NCBI RefSeq assembly: GCF_003052265.1
Contig: NZ_QANS01000003.1
Location: forward strand, 496,001 to 560,000
Direction: 5' to 3'
Length of the DNA stretch: 64,000 nt
Origin: Stenotrophobium rhamnosiphilum
GTDB lineage: Bacteria; Pseudomonadota; Gammaproteobacteria; Nevskiales; Nevskiaceae
Shown here in pieces: positions 16,866 to 25,620 of the stretch. Every line of letters begins with the position of its first letter. Position 1 is the stretch's first letter. The position numbers and the translations under genes are program-made. Under the pieces are notes generated by a model. The model was not told the origin of the DNA. It did no database searches and saw only the letters and a list, made by a program, of their open reading frames with translations.

Positions 16866-18653
16866 ATGGGTCAGTACACCGCCCCCCTGCGTGACATGCA
16901 GTTCGTTTTGCACGAGCTTTTGGGTATTGAGCAGGAGTTCAAAACCCTGCCGTCTTATGCCGAGCTGGATGCCGACACGATCAACTCGATTGCTGAAGAA
17001 GCTGCCAAGTTCAGCCAGAGCGTGACCTTCCCGCTGAACCAGTCGGGCGATGAAGAAGGCTGCCATCACGACAAAGCCACCGGTGCCGTTACCGCGCCCA
17101 AGGGCTTTAAAGAAGCCTATACGCAGTTTGTTGATGCGGGCTGGCCGGCACTGTCTTGCGACCCTGAGTTCGGCGGCCAAGGCCTGCCAGAAGTGGTCAA
17201 TAACGTGCTGTACGAAATGCTCAATTCCGCCAACCAGTCTTGGACCATGTACCCAGGCCTGACCCACGGCGCCTACGCCGCGCTGCGTGTGCACGGCACG
17301 CCAGAGTTGAAGAAAACCTATTTGCCGAAGATTGTTTCCGGCCATTGGACCGGCACGATGTGCCTGACCGAATCGCATTGCGGTACCGACCTTGGCCTGC
17401 TGCGCAGCAAGGCTGAACCGAACGCCGACGGCAGCTACGCCATCAGCGGCACCAAGATCTTTATCTCGGCCGGTGAACACGACCTCGCCGAAAACATCAT
17501 TCACCTTGTGCTCGCACGTCTGCCAGATGCACCGGCCGGCACCAAGGGCATCTCGCTGTTCGTCGTGCCTAAGTTCATCCCGAACGCAGACGGCACGCTC
17601 GGCGCGCGCAACGGCATCAAGTGCGGCTCGATCGAACACAAGATGGGCATTCACGGCAACGCCACCTGCGTGATGAACCTCGACGGCGCCAGCGGCTGGC
17701 TCGTCGGAGAACCGAACAAAGGCCTCAACGCCATGTTCGTGATGATGAACGGCGCGCGTTTGGGCGTCGGCATGCAGTCACTGGGTTTGGCTGAAGTCGC
17801 TTATCAAAACTCGCTGGCTTACGCGAAAGACCGTTTGCAGATGCGCTCGCTGACCGGTCCTAAGTTCAAGGACAAGCCAGCTGATCCGATCATCGTTCAC
17901 CCTGACGTGCGCCGCATGTTGCTCACGCAGAAAGCCCACGTTGAAGGCGGCCGCGCGTTCGCCTACTGGTCGGGTTTGATGATCGACAAAGAACACAACC
18001 ATCCAGATGAGAAGGTCCGCAAGGAGGCCGCTGATCTGATGGCGCTGCTGACGCCAATTGTCAAAGGCTTCATCACCGAAATGAGCTATGTCAGCACCAC
18101 GCTCGGCATGCAGGTGTTTGGTGGCCACGGCTTTATTCGCGAGTGGGGCATGGAACAGTACGTTCGTGACGCCCGCATCAACATGATTTACGAAGGCACC
18201 AACGGCATCCAGGCACTCGATTTGCTCGGCCGCAAAGTGTTGTCCGACGGCGGCGCCAAGCTGATGAAGTTCGGCAAGATCGTCACCGACTTCGTGAAGT
18301 CAGAAGCTGGCAACGAAGCGATGAAAGAATTCACCGGCCCTCTCGCAGAGCTCGGCACGGAAGTGCAGAAAGTGACGATGGAAATCGGCGCCAAGGCAAT
18401 GAAGAACCCAGATGAAATCGGCTCCGCATCGGTGCCTTACCTCAACCTGATGGGCCACTTTGTTTACGCCTACTTCTGGGCTCGCATGGCCAAGATTGCG
18501 TTGGAGAAACAGGCTGAAGGCGATTTCTACAAAGCCAAGTTGCTCACCGCACGCTTCTACTTCGCCAAGCTGGTTCCAGAAACCGCAACGCACCTCAAGC
18601 AGATTCGCGCTGGTGCGGATTCATTGATGGCGATGGATGTTGAGTTGTTCTAA
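16866..18653 (+). CDS. Acyl-CoA dehydrogenase, long form (FadE1/DmdC-like)
   Basis: FAD enzyme for the first oxidation step of acyl-CoA beta-oxidation, 595 aa. It has the long architecture with a C-terminal extension found in the 590-600-aa group that includes P. aeruginosa FadE1/FadE2 and DmdC. The N-terminal helical domain is followed by MCLTESHCGTDLG (FAD/substrate contact), IEHKMGIHGNATC and IYEGTNGIQALDLLGRK, in which the Glu is the expected catalytic base. Chain-length preference cannot be read from sequence. It is monocistronic, with a GGAGAG ribosome site and a strong terminator. Its codon use looks like that of a highly expressed gene (many C-ending codons). Confidence 0.92.
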   Translation: MGQYTAPLRDMQFVLHELLGIEQEFKTLPSYAELDADTINSIAEEAAKFSQSVTFPLNQSGDEEGCHHDKATGAVTAPKGFKEAYTQFVDAGWPALSCDPEFGGQGLPEVVNNVLYEMLNSANQSWTMYPGLTHGAYAALRVHGTPELKKTYLPKIVSGHWTGTMCLTESHCGTDLGLLRSKAEPNADGSYAISGTKIFISAGEHDLAENIIHLVLARLPDAPAGTKGISLFVVPKFIPNADGTLGARNGIKCGSIEHKMGIHGNATCVMNLDGASGWLVGEPNKGLNAMFVMMNGARLGVGMQSLGLAEVAYQNSLAYAKDRLQMRSLTGPKFKDKPADPIIVHPDVRRMLLTQKAHVEGGRAFAYWSGLMIDKEHNHPDEKVRKEAADLMALLTPIVKGFITEMSYVSTTLGMQVFGGHGFIREWGMEQYVRDARINMIYEGTNGIQALDLLGRKVLSDGGAKLMKFGKIVTDFVKSEAGNEAMKEFTGPLAELGTEVQKVTMEIGAKAMKNPDEIGSASVPYLNLMGHFVYAYFWARMAKIALEKQAEGDFYKAKLLTARFYFAKLVPETATHLKQIRAGADSLMAMDVELF

Positions 18654-18673
18654 ACATCTGCTGTAACGAGTAC

Positions 18674-18706
18674 AAAAAAGGCCGGATGAAAATCCGGCCT
18701 TTTTGT
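18674..18706. terminator. Rho-independent terminator
   Basis: Stem GGCCGGAT/ATCCGGCC with a GAAA loop, six As before and five Ts after, 20 bases past the acyl-CoA dehydrogenase stop. Confidence 0.88.
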
Positions 18707-18722
18707 TGCGTGAAGTTTTTTT

Positions 18723-18783
18723 GTAGGAGCGCCTCTTAGGCGCGATTGCTCAATCGCCAATCGCGCCTGAGAGGCGCTCCTAC
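18723..18783. repeat. REP-like 61-bp palindrome, copy 1
   Basis: Inverted repeat with GTAGGAGCGCCTCTTAGGCG at the left and its near-inverse at the right. It resembles the GTAGGAGC-type REP/BIME sequences of pseudomonads and xanthomonads. A second copy of the same length lies at 41527-41587. No REP-associated transposase gene is in the window. Confidence 0.8.
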
Positions 18784-18790
18784 AGGTTCA

Positions 18791-19330
18791 TCAATGCGAC
18801 CAGCTAACTTCCTTGCCACCATTCGCACGCGCCAGTTTGCGAGAGATCACGAACAACAAATCCGAAAGCCGATTGGCATAACGCGGCGCAAATTCATTCA
18901 GCGGTTCTTCTGCGTGCAACGCCCACAGCGAACGCTCAACGCGACGCGCAACCGCACGCGCTAAGTGCGCAGCCGCAGCAGGCGGATTTCCGCCCGGCAA
19001 TACAAACTCTTTAAGCGGTGGCAGATCAGCGTTGAGCGCTTCGACGTCTGCTTCGAGCCTTTCAACATCTACTTCTTTGATCAGCTCTGCAGGCGGCATC
19101 GCCAACTCGCCACCCAGATTGAACAACTCGTTCTGAATACGTGCCAAAGGCGCGCGAATGTCGTCAGACAATTCATGCGTGAGCACGATGCCAAGATGAC
19201 AGTTGAGTTCATCCACTTCGCCAATCGCATTGATGCGTGCCGAAGATTTGTTAATGCGATCACCCGTGGCAAGGCCGGTCGTGCCTTTGTCGCCGGTGCG
19301 GGTAACGATTTTGCTGAGGCGGTGGCCCAT
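18791..19330 (-). CDS. Cob(I)alamin adenosyltransferase, PduO/MMAB type
   Basis: ATP:corrinoid adenosyltransferase of 179 aa that converts cob(I)alamin to adenosylcobalamin. Diagnostic motifs are the N-terminal ATP site TRTGDKGTTGLATGDRINKSS, the DELNCHLG segment, FVLPGG, and the C-terminal ARAVARRVERSLW and NRLSDLLFVISR helices. Start MGHRLSKI. It lies downstream of btuB on the same strand with a terminator and repeat element between them, so it is probably transcribed separately, though both serve vitamin B12 use. Confidence 0.93.
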   Translation of the reverse strand: MGHRLSKIVTRTGDKGTTGLATGDRINKSSARINAIGEVDELNCHLGIVLTHELSDDIRAPLARIQNELFNLGGELAMPPAELIKEVDVERLEADVEALNADLPPLKEFVLPGGNPPAAAAHLARAVARRVERSLWALHAEEPLNEFAPRYANRLSDLLFVISRKLARANGGKEVSWSH

Positions 19331-19366
19331 GATGTTTCTACCTAGATGTTTAGTGCAGTTTACATC

Positions 19367-19418
19367 TGCGGGCTCTTCGGCATCCTGCCGCCGCCCGCAT
19401 ACCGCACATCGTGTGCAT
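19367..19418 (-). repeat. Terminator-linked two-hairpin element, copy 2
   Basis: Read on the minus strand directly after the btuB terminator T-tract: ATG, hairpin GCACA-CGA-TGTGC (19404-19416), GGTA, stem TGCGGGC pairing with GCCCGCA. The stem encloses GG, the inner hairpin CGGCA-GGA-TGCCG (19378-19390) and AAGA. Every stem differs in sequence from copy 1 yet stays paired. Confidence 0.75.
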
Positions 19419-19459
19419 AAAAAAAGCCGCCCGCATCGTCTTGATGCGGGCGGCTTTTT
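19419..19459. terminator. Rho-independent terminator of btuB
   Basis: Twelve-base perfect stem GCCGCCCGCATC/GATGCGGGCGGC with a 5-base loop, flanked by seven As and five Ts. It ends six bases before the btuB stop codon region and is followed on the minus strand by repeat element copy 2. Confidence 0.9.
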
Positions 19460-19464
19460 AAAAG

Positions 19465-21279
19465 TTAGAACGCGAAGCGCAGAGTGAGGTAACCGTTGGT
19501 TCCCGGCTGGTTATAGCCATAGACGGTTTCGTAATCTTTGCCGAGCACATTGTTTACGCGAGCCTGCAAGCTGAGATGGTTATTAATATCGTAGCCGCCA
19601 GAAACTGCCAGCAATCCGTAACCGCCAACTTTCACCCCGCCAAAGTCGCGGGTCTCGCCGGTGCCCGAGGCATCAATGGCGAGATAGTGCTTGCCAAAGT
19701 GACGCGTGATTTGGCCGGTGATGCTCTGCTTGGCGCGGCGTAATAGCGTTGCGCCGGTGACCCGGTCGATCGGATTTTGCGAGATAGCGGTAATGCGGCC
19801 CGACCATTCTGCAACTGCAATGTTGTAGCTCAGTTCTACACCTTCATTGCGATAGCGATTGACGTTCACTGCTTGGTAAACGGCCAGCATCCAATCGGCG
19901 CAGTCCGAAATACACTCGACGCTGATCAGATTTTTGACGTCGGTACGGAATACACGCAGATCCAGCGTTTGATATTTGCCGATGCTTTGTTTAAGGCCCA
20001 ATTCATAGTTCAGTGCTTCTTCTGGCTTGAGTTCAGTATTGCCGCCAAAGCCAAAGCGATCATCCGCCGTTGGTGCGTGGAAGCCACTGCCCGCTGCAGC
20101 AATTAACCGTGTTGATTTGAAGAGGTCGTAACCGTATTCAGCGTTCCACGAAGCGCGATTGCCGAAGCTGCCGTAGTGACCAAAGCTGCCTGCGATTAGC
20201 GCGTGGTGTGCGCCCGCGTTGAATTCATCTTGAACAAAAGCGGTGTAAAGGTTTTCGCTGCTATCGAACGACAGCGATTCAGCGTTTTCATGTGCTGCCG
20301 TCAGGCCAAAGCTAAAGCGATTGGCTTGGCCCAAAGAAAGAACGTTGTGCCAGTCTGCTTGTGGACGCGTGGTGCGAACAAAGGCGGTAGATGCCGTCTG
20401 TTCGATATCGTCAGTCATGCGGCTGAGGCTCAGCGTGCTATCCCAGTTACTGGTGGGCTTGAAGGCGGCATTTCCCTCTATTACTTGGTTGTGAAAATCC
20501 TGCGATTTTGGGCATACAACAAAACCGCAATAGCCCATGTATTGGGAGTTGCCTTGTGTATTCCAAACGCGGCCTGACAGTTCTACTGCCCCAACGTGAG
20601 TGCCGCCTTTGAGATTGATGGTGCTCTGACGGTAGGCGCGATCCGGGCCGCCGGTGTTGAATGCTGGAATGCCGTCGGTGCTGGTGTGCTGTGCATACAG
20701 CGACACGCTATTACCTTTATCGCTGTAGCTGACGTTGCCCGTGACCTCTCGGGTATTTTCGCTGCCACCACGTACGCTGACATCTGCGCTATTACCGCCA
20801 GCGCGCGTGATGATGTTGATTACGCCGCCGATGGCGTCCGATCCATAAAGCGTAGAGCGTGGGCCTTTGACGATTTCAATGCGCTCAATCATTTCTGGTG
20901 CAATGTTCTGCACTGCTGCGCCGCCTGCGGTGGACGGGTTTACGCGCACGCCATCGACCAATACGAGGGTGTGATCGCTTTCGCCGCCACGGATAAATAC
21001 AGAGGTTTGCGTGCCTGGGCCGCCGCTGCGAGCGACATCAATGCCTGCGGTATAGCGCAATAGCTCGGCAACGTCGGTAGCTTGTGCGCGCTTAATCTCT
21101 TCGCGATCAATGACAGTGACGGCGGCTAGTGTTTCTGCGGCGGTCGTTGGCGTGCGCGTGGCGGTGACAACGACCGGATCAAGTGGGGTTGGTGCCGTAG
21201 TGGTGTCATCGGCGTTTGCCGAGATTGCAGGTACGGAAAAAAATGCAGCCAGAATGGCCGCGCGTAGCGGTGCTTTCAT
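19465..21279 (-). CDS. btuB: TonB-dependent vitamin B12 receptor BtuB
   Basis: Outer-membrane receptor of 604 aa. A signal peptide (to about residue 23) precedes a TonB box (DPVVVTATR). The plug domain carries IRGGESDHTLVLVDGVRVN, IERIEIVKGPRSTLYGSDAIGG and VINIITR, and a 22-strand beta-barrel ends in the terminal Phe (YLTLRFAF). The start at 21279 follows a GGGAGA ribosome site; a longer frame to 21330 lies within the riboswitch region. Cobalamin is the probable substrate because a cobalamin riboswitch precedes the gene. Confidence 0.93.
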   Translation of the reverse strand: MKAPLRAAILAAFFSVPAISANADDTTTAPTPLDPVVVTATRTPTTAAETLAAVTVIDREEIKRAQATDVAELLRYTAGIDVARSGGPGTQTSVFIRGGESDHTLVLVDGVRVNPSTAGGAAVQNIAPEMIERIEIVKGPRSTLYGSDAIGGVINIITRAGGNSADVSVRGGSENTREVTGNVSYSDKGNSVSLYAQHTSTDGIPAFNTGGPDRAYRQSTINLKGGTHVGAVELSGRVWNTQGNSQYMGYCGFVVCPKSQDFHNQVIEGNAAFKPTSNWDSTLSLSRMTDDIEQTASTAFVRTTRPQADWHNVLSLGQANRFSFGLTAAHENAESLSFDSSENLYTAFVQDEFNAGAHHALIAGSFGHYGSFGNRASWNAEYGYDLFKSTRLIAAAGSGFHAPTADDRFGFGGNTELKPEEALNYELGLKQSIGKYQTLDLRVFRTDVKNLISVECISDCADWMLAVYQAVNVNRYRNEGVELSYNIAVAEWSGRITAISQNPIDRVTGATLLRRAKQSITGQITRHFGKHYLAIDASGTGETRDFGGVKVGGYGLLAVSGGYDINNHLSLQARVNNVLGKDYETVYGYNQPGTNGYLTLRFAF

Positions 21280-21324
21280 TGTGTCTCCCTCGCCACGTCC
21301 CCGTGGCGCTATGTAACGGTAGGT

Positions 21325-21490
21325 GAACACAGGCCGGTCTCCGGGCTCATGGACATTTCCCTAGCGCCTTCCCGGATTTCTCCAGTGGCTTTGTGCCAGT
21401 TCTTTCCATTTACCGTTGCGGGGGCAGCGCGAGCATTGAACTCGCTTCCCGTTTCACCTCGTCATTACGACGAGACACCTGTGGCGCGCG
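21325..21490 (-). promoter_or_regulatory. Cobalamin (AdoCbl) riboswitch
   Basis: Read on the minus strand, the leader of btuB holds the standard cobalamin-riboswitch blocks in order: CAGGTGTC, a short helix, GGTGAAACGGGAAGC, the B12 box GCTGCCCCCGCAACGGTAA, AAAGCCACTGG, GGGAAGGC and GAGCCCGGAGACCGGCCTG. Binding of adenosylcobalamin to this class normally blocks expression of the downstream gene. The ribosome site of btuB lies about 35 bases after the last conserved block, suggesting translational control. Confidence 0.95.
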
Positions 21491-21595
21491 GATTGTACGC
21501 GTTTAGGCCCCGGATTTGAGCGCTACATATGGGGTAGATATCGGCTTTGCGCCTCAAGGCCGGTATGATTCGCACCTGCCTTTTGAGTACGTGCC

Positions 21596-22372
21596 ATGTC
21601 CAGCGAATTCCTTACCGCCGCCCTCGACGCCGCCCAAGCTGCGGCAGACGTCATCCGCAAAGCCTATCGGGGTAATTTCGAGGTCAGCTACAAGGCTGAC
21701 GCGAGCCCGGTGACGGAAGTGGATGTGGGCGCGGAGAAGGCGATCAAAGCGGTGTTGCAGTCGCGTTTCCCGGCGCATGGTTTCTACGGAGAAGAAACCG
21801 GTAAGAGCCAGCAGGACGCTGATTATCTGTGGCTGGTCGATCCTATCGATGGCACCAAGGCTTTCGTGCGTGGCTATCCGATGTTCTCGGTCCAGATTGC
21901 GCTGATGCATAAGGGTGAACTGATTCTGGGCGTGTCGTATGCGCCGTGCTGGAACGGTGGTCGTGGCGAAATTATTTTTGCAGAAAAAGGCCGTGGCGCT
22001 TGGTTGGGCGAAGAGCGGTTGGAAGTGAGCGCGGTCAACACGGTGGCCAAGGCCACGCTTTCTACTGGCAATCTGGCGACGCTCGCCAAGACGCCGCAGT
22101 GGGTTGAGTTGGGCAAGCTGATTCCGCAGCTGCACCGCATCCGCGGCTACGGCGATTTTCTGCATTACCACATGCTCGCCAACGGCAAGCTCGATGCCGT
22201 GGTGGAGTCGGATGTGAACATTCTCGACATCGCTGCGCTGGTGGTGATCGTGCGCGAAGCGGGCGGTACCTTTACCGATCTTAACGGCGGCCCGATTGGC
22301 CTCGATACGACGACGGTGCTCGCGACCAACGGCAAGCTGCATCACTGCTTCTCGCAGCTCGCGCTCGCTTAA
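21596..22372 (+). CDS. Inositol monophosphatase family protein (HisN/CysQ-like phosphatase)
   Basis: Magnesium-dependent sugar- or nucleotide-phosphate phosphatase, 258 aa. The metal-binding motifs are present: GEETG, DPIDGTKAFVRG and a C-terminal ESDVNILDIAAL segment, where many relatives have WDxAA. The FVRGYPMF and ESDVNILDIAALVVIV stretches look closest to HisN-type histidinol phosphatases, but inositol-1-phosphate or 3'-phosphoadenosine phosphatase activity is also possible. It is divergent from btuB and appears monocistronic. The ATG at 21596 has no strong ribosome site. Confidence 0.85.
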   Translation: MSSEFLTAALDAAQAAADVIRKAYRGNFEVSYKADASPVTEVDVGAEKAIKAVLQSRFPAHGFYGEETGKSQQDADYLWLVDPIDGTKAFVRGYPMFSVQIALMHKGELILGVSYAPCWNGGRGEIIFAEKGRGAWLGEERLEVSAVNTVAKATLSTGNLATLAKTPQWVELGKLIPQLHRIRGYGDFLHYHMLANGKLDAVVESDVNILDIAALVVIVREAGGTFTDLNGGPIGLDTTTVLATNGKLHHCFSQLALA

Positions 22373-22455
22373 CCGTCATTTACACAACGTAAGGACTGAT
22401 CAGTGGTCACAGGCTTTGGTGATATCGTCACCGTCTCGACTGCTACCCTTTTCGT

Positions 22456-23430
22456 ATGACTGACAAACACGATCACTCATCCCACGATTATGACCATGAC
22501 GACCATCATGGCCACGATCATTCGCATGGTCACGATCATCACGACCATGGCCATGGGCATTCCCATGTTCACACTGGGAGTGAGCGACGCCTCCTAGCCG
22601 CGTTGGCGCTGACCGGTTTATTCATGGTCGCGGAAGTGATTGCCGGTTTTTACTCGCAATCGTTGGCGCTGCTGGCGGATGCAGGTCACATGCTCACCGA
22701 CACGGTGTCGCTGGGTTTGGCTTGGATGGCGATTCGCATCAGCCGTCGCCCAGCCGACCATCTGCGCTCTTACGGCTATGACCGCGTGCAAGTGTTGGCC
22801 GCGTTTTTGAATGGCGTCACGCTGTTTGCGATCTCGGGTTGGATCATTGTTGAAGCGGCGTTGCGCCTAATGAATCCAGTGACGGTGCAAGGCCAGCCGA
22901 TGTTCGTCGTCGCGGTGCTCGGCTTGGGTGTGAACATCGCGGCCTTCGCGATTTTGCACGGCGGCGCCAAAGAAAATCTGAATATGCGTGGCGCGTTGCT
23001 GCATGTGCTGGCGGATATGTTGGGTTCAGTCGCAGCCATCGTTGCGGCGCTGATCATTCTCTTTACGGGCTGGATGCAGGCTGACCCGCTGCTGTCAGTG
23101 CTGGTTGCGGCGCTGATTCTTCGCGGTGCTTGGCAGATCACCAAGCAGTCTGGCCACGTTTTGCTCGAAGGCGCGCCAGAAGATCTGAACATTGTGCAGC
23201 TTCAGGCTGAACTGCCTAAGGCCGTTGCGGGCGTCACCGATGTGCACCACGTCCACGCTTGGATGCTGAGCCCTGAGAAAAAGATGCTGACTCTGCACGC
23301 GCGTATCACTGGCGAGTGCGATACAGATCAGGTCACGCGCGAGATTGGCGAGTTCTTAAGCCAGCAATACGGCATTGCGCATGCGACGGTGCAAATCGAA
23401 CGCGATGCCTGCGCTGAACCGCATCACTAA
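22456..23430 (+). CDS. Cation diffusion facilitator (CzcD/ZitB type) metal exporter
   Basis: Inner-membrane metal/proton antiporter of 324 aa with six transmembrane helices. Residues 1-40 are extremely rich in His and Asp, a cytoplasmic metal-binding tail. The transport-site residues appear as ADAGHMLTD in helix II and LHVLADMLGS in helix V, the HxxxD pair typical of zinc-transporting members. The C-terminal cytoplasmic domain carries VHHVHAWMLSP. Zinc (possibly also cobalt or cadmium) is the likely substrate. No metal regulator is adjacent. Confidence 0.92.
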   Translation: MTDKHDHSSHDYDHDDHHGHDHSHGHDHHDHGHGHSHVHTGSERRLLAALALTGLFMVAEVIAGFYSQSLALLADAGHMLTDTVSLGLAWMAIRISRRPADHLRSYGYDRVQVLAAFLNGVTLFAISGWIIVEAALRLMNPVTVQGQPMFVVAVLGLGVNIAAFAILHGGAKENLNMRGALLHVLADMLGSVAAIVAALIILFTGWMQADPLLSVLVAALILRGAWQITKQSGHVLLEGAPEDLNIVQLQAELPKAVAGVTDVHHVHAWMLSPEKKMLTLHARITGECDTDQVTREIGEFLSQQYGIAHATVQIERDACAEPHH

Positions 23431-23517
23431 AATTACAAGAATCAGCGGTAAAACCGCGGGCTGATCGCGTTAACATGGCGCATCAGGCATGTGCGCCGGT
23501 GTTTATCGAGGTCTGTC

Positions 23518-24216
23518 GTGAAAAGCTTACCCAAACCATCCTTGACCAATTCTCTGGTCGGAAAGCTGTTGCAGCGTGTGCCGGGCGGCGAGTTTGCCCA
23601 AGAGCAGCTCGAGAAAATCGAGAACCGCGTTTTGCAGGAACTCAAAGGGCGTCTGGATCAGGTTGATCGTGGCCCGTCGGTCGCGGTGCTGAATTTATCG
23701 GTGACGCAGAGGGGGCGCGGCAAACCGCGTGCGCCGTCGGACCTGCTGCGGGATTTGCTCGACGCCTCCAATACACAGTCCCGCGACGAAGCGCTGACCG
23801 GCTTCCATGCCCGCGTTCTGGCCAGCCTGCTGCCGGATGAGGCGCGCATTCTTTCCCTGCTGTCGGATGGTCGCAGTTTTCCGCTGATCAATATCTCAGC
23901 CGGCACGCTGATGGGCTTTTCGCCCCGCACGGTGGAAGAGGGGATTAGCAGCCTTGGCAAATACGCTTCCGTGCGTTGTCCTGAGCTGGTGCCTGTCTAT
24001 ATTCAGCGCCTCAAATTCTGGGGGTTGGTGCAAATCGAGGCGGAAGACAGCGATCAGGAAACCGAGTACCAGATGCTGGAAGCAGACGACGTTGTCCGCA
24101 AAGTCATTGCGCGAATCGAAGAAGGCGGCGAACGTGCGCGTATTGCACGCCGGGCTCTGAAGATCTCCGATATCGGCCGCACGCTGTGGTTTGAGTCTAA
24201 GGTGGCGAAGGAATAA
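23518..24216 (+). CDS. Abi-alpha (DUF4393)-like protein
   Basis: Soluble protein of 232 aa. The central part (LTGFHARVLASLLPDEARILSLLSDG, about residues 95-120) resembles the Abi-alpha/DUF4393 family, members of which occur in some abortive-infection contexts. The name is by similarity only, and I see no toxin motif. I prefer the GTG start at 23518, preceded by GAGGT; another GTG at 23491 has a weaker site. It lies 54 bases before a DUF445 gene on the same strand and may be co-transcribed with it. Nothing phage-related surrounds it. Confidence 0.55.
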   Translation: MKSLPKPSLTNSLVGKLLQRVPGGEFAQEQLEKIENRVLQELKGRLDQVDRGPSVAVLNLSVTQRGRGKPRAPSDLLRDLLDASNTQSRDEALTGFHARVLASLLPDEARILSLLSDGRSFPLINISAGTLMGFSPRTVEEGISSLGKYASVRCPELVPVYIQRLKFWGLVQIEAEDSDQETEYQMLEADDVVRKVIARIEEGGERARIARRALKISDIGRTLWFESKVAKE

Positions 24217-24270
24217 AGGATCTGTTGCATGCGTGCGGCAGACCAACGATAAAAATCAGGGAAAGCACAC

Positions 24271-25515
24271 ATGCTCGATTGGCAGGAAATTTTGCTCGAT
24301 GTGCAGCGTAATTGGCTGCTCTATCTGTCGATGCCATTCGTGGCTGCGGCGATTGGTTTTGTCACTAAGATCGTTGCGATCAAGATGATGTTTGAGCCGA
24401 TCGAATTCATCGGCATCAAACCTTATCTCGGTTGGCAGGGCATTGTGCCGCGCAAGGCGGCGACGATGGCGAGCATCGCTTGCGACACGATGACCTCCAA
24501 GCTGATCAAGCCAGAAGACATTTTTGATCGACTTGATCCGGATCGTATTGCTGAAGTGATTGAACAGCCGATGTTGCGCGTAGTTGAAGACATCACGCGC
24601 GAAGTAGCGAGCCATTATTCGCCCGGGCTGTGGGAAGTCGCGCCAGAGTCGGTGAAGAAGTTGATCATCAACCGTATTCAGGCAGATGCGCCCAATATGA
24701 TTCGCCAGATCATGATCGACATTAAATCGGACATTCGTTCGGTGTTCGATCTCAAAGACATGGTGGTGTCGAATCTTGTCCGCAACAAGCCTTTGCTGAA
24801 TCGTATTTTTCAGGAAGCAGGCGACAAGGAATTCAGATTCATCCGCAATTCCGGTTTGTATTTCGGCTTCATCATTGGCTGTGTGCAAGCGCTGACGTGG
24901 GCGGGAACGCACTCGCCATGGGTGATGCCACTGTTCGGAGGATTCACTGGCTGGTTCACAGATTGGCTGGCTTTAAAGATGGTGTTCAACCCTAAGCAGC
25001 CGACGCGTTACCTGGGCATTTTCGAGTGGCAGGGTTTGTTCTTGAAGCGCCGCAAGGAAGTGTCTGCGCAATACGGCCGTTTAATTGCCAAGGAAATCGT
25101 CACGTCGAAGCAAGTGATTGCTGCTGTGCTGCGTGGCCCTTTGTCAGATCGTTTGTTCAACTTGATTCAGAAACAAGTGCAGCGCGTGATTGATGATCAG
25201 GCGGGTATTGCCAAGCCCTTCGTCGTGTTCGCAGTCGGCAGCAACAAATATCAGGAGATGAAGACCGTCATCGCCGAGCAAATGATGGAGCGCATGCCGG
25301 AAACGATGGCGCACATCGAAGCCTACGCTGAGCAGGCGATGGATCTTGAAAACACGATGGCGACAAAAATGCAGGAGCTGACGCCAGAAGAATTTGAAGC
25401 GCTGCTACGTCCTGCGTTTCAACAAGACGAGTGGATTCTGATTACGGTCGGTGCGGTGCTCGGGTTCATGGTGGGTGAAATGCAGGTATTTGTGATGGAG
25501 CATTTCGCGCGGTAA
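24271..25515 (+). CDS. DUF445 family membrane protein
   Basis: 414-aa protein of the DUF445 group (related to B. subtilis YheB and E. coli YjiN). Hydrophobic segments lie at the N-terminus (WLLYLSMPFVAAAIGFVTKIVAI), in the middle (LYFGFIIGCVQALTWA with GGFTGWFTDWLALKMVF) and at the C-terminus (LITVGAVLGFMVGEMQVFV). The two similar blocks VTKIVAIKMMFEPIEFIGI and FTDWLALKMVFNPKQPTRY are an internal repeat typical of the family. Function unknown. It probably forms a two-gene unit with the preceding Abi-alpha-like gene. Confidence 0.85.
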   Translation: MLDWQEILLDVQRNWLLYLSMPFVAAAIGFVTKIVAIKMMFEPIEFIGIKPYLGWQGIVPRKAATMASIACDTMTSKLIKPEDIFDRLDPDRIAEVIEQPMLRVVEDITREVASHYSPGLWEVAPESVKKLIINRIQADAPNMIRQIMIDIKSDIRSVFDLKDMVVSNLVRNKPLLNRIFQEAGDKEFRFIRNSGLYFGFIIGCVQALTWAGTHSPWVMPLFGGFTGWFTDWLALKMVFNPKQPTRYLGIFEWQGLFLKRRKEVSAQYGRLIAKEIVTSKQVIAAVLRGPLSDRLFNLIQKQVQRVIDDQAGIAKPFVVFAVGSNKYQEMKTVIAEQMMERMPETMAHIEAYAEQAMDLENTMATKMQELTPEEFEALLRPAFQQDEWILITVGAVLGFMVGEMQVFVMEHFAR

Positions 25516-25522
25516 AGAGGCC

Positions 25523-25573
25523 TGCCGCTCCTGCGCATCCATGCGCCTGCGGCATACCGTACATCCTGTACAT
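25523..25573 (-). repeat. Terminator-linked two-hairpin element, copy 3
   Basis: Minus strand, directly after the bfr terminator: ATG, hairpin GTACA-GGA-TGTAC (25559-25571), GGTA, stem TGCCGC pairing with GCGGCA. The stem encloses AG, the inner hairpin GCGCATGGATGCGC (25533-25546) and AGGA. The layout is the same as the other copies. Confidence 0.75.
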
Positions 25574-25605
25574 AAAAAAAGCCGCCAATAACTGGCGGCT
25601 TTTTT
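25574..25605. terminator. Rho-independent terminator (bfr / DUF445 gene)
   Basis: Stem GCCGCCA/TGGCGGC with a 5-base loop, seven As on the left and six Ts on the right, between convergent genes. On the minus strand its T-tract runs into repeat element copy 3. Confidence 0.88.
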
Positions 25606-25620
25606 GTTAATGCGTAACGC

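Noticed and set aside
22456-22580. Short CAY-rich tandem repeat at the start of the CDF gene
   Set aside because: The period comes from alternating His and Asp/Gly codons of a metal-binding tail, a normal feature of this family, rather than a separate repeat.
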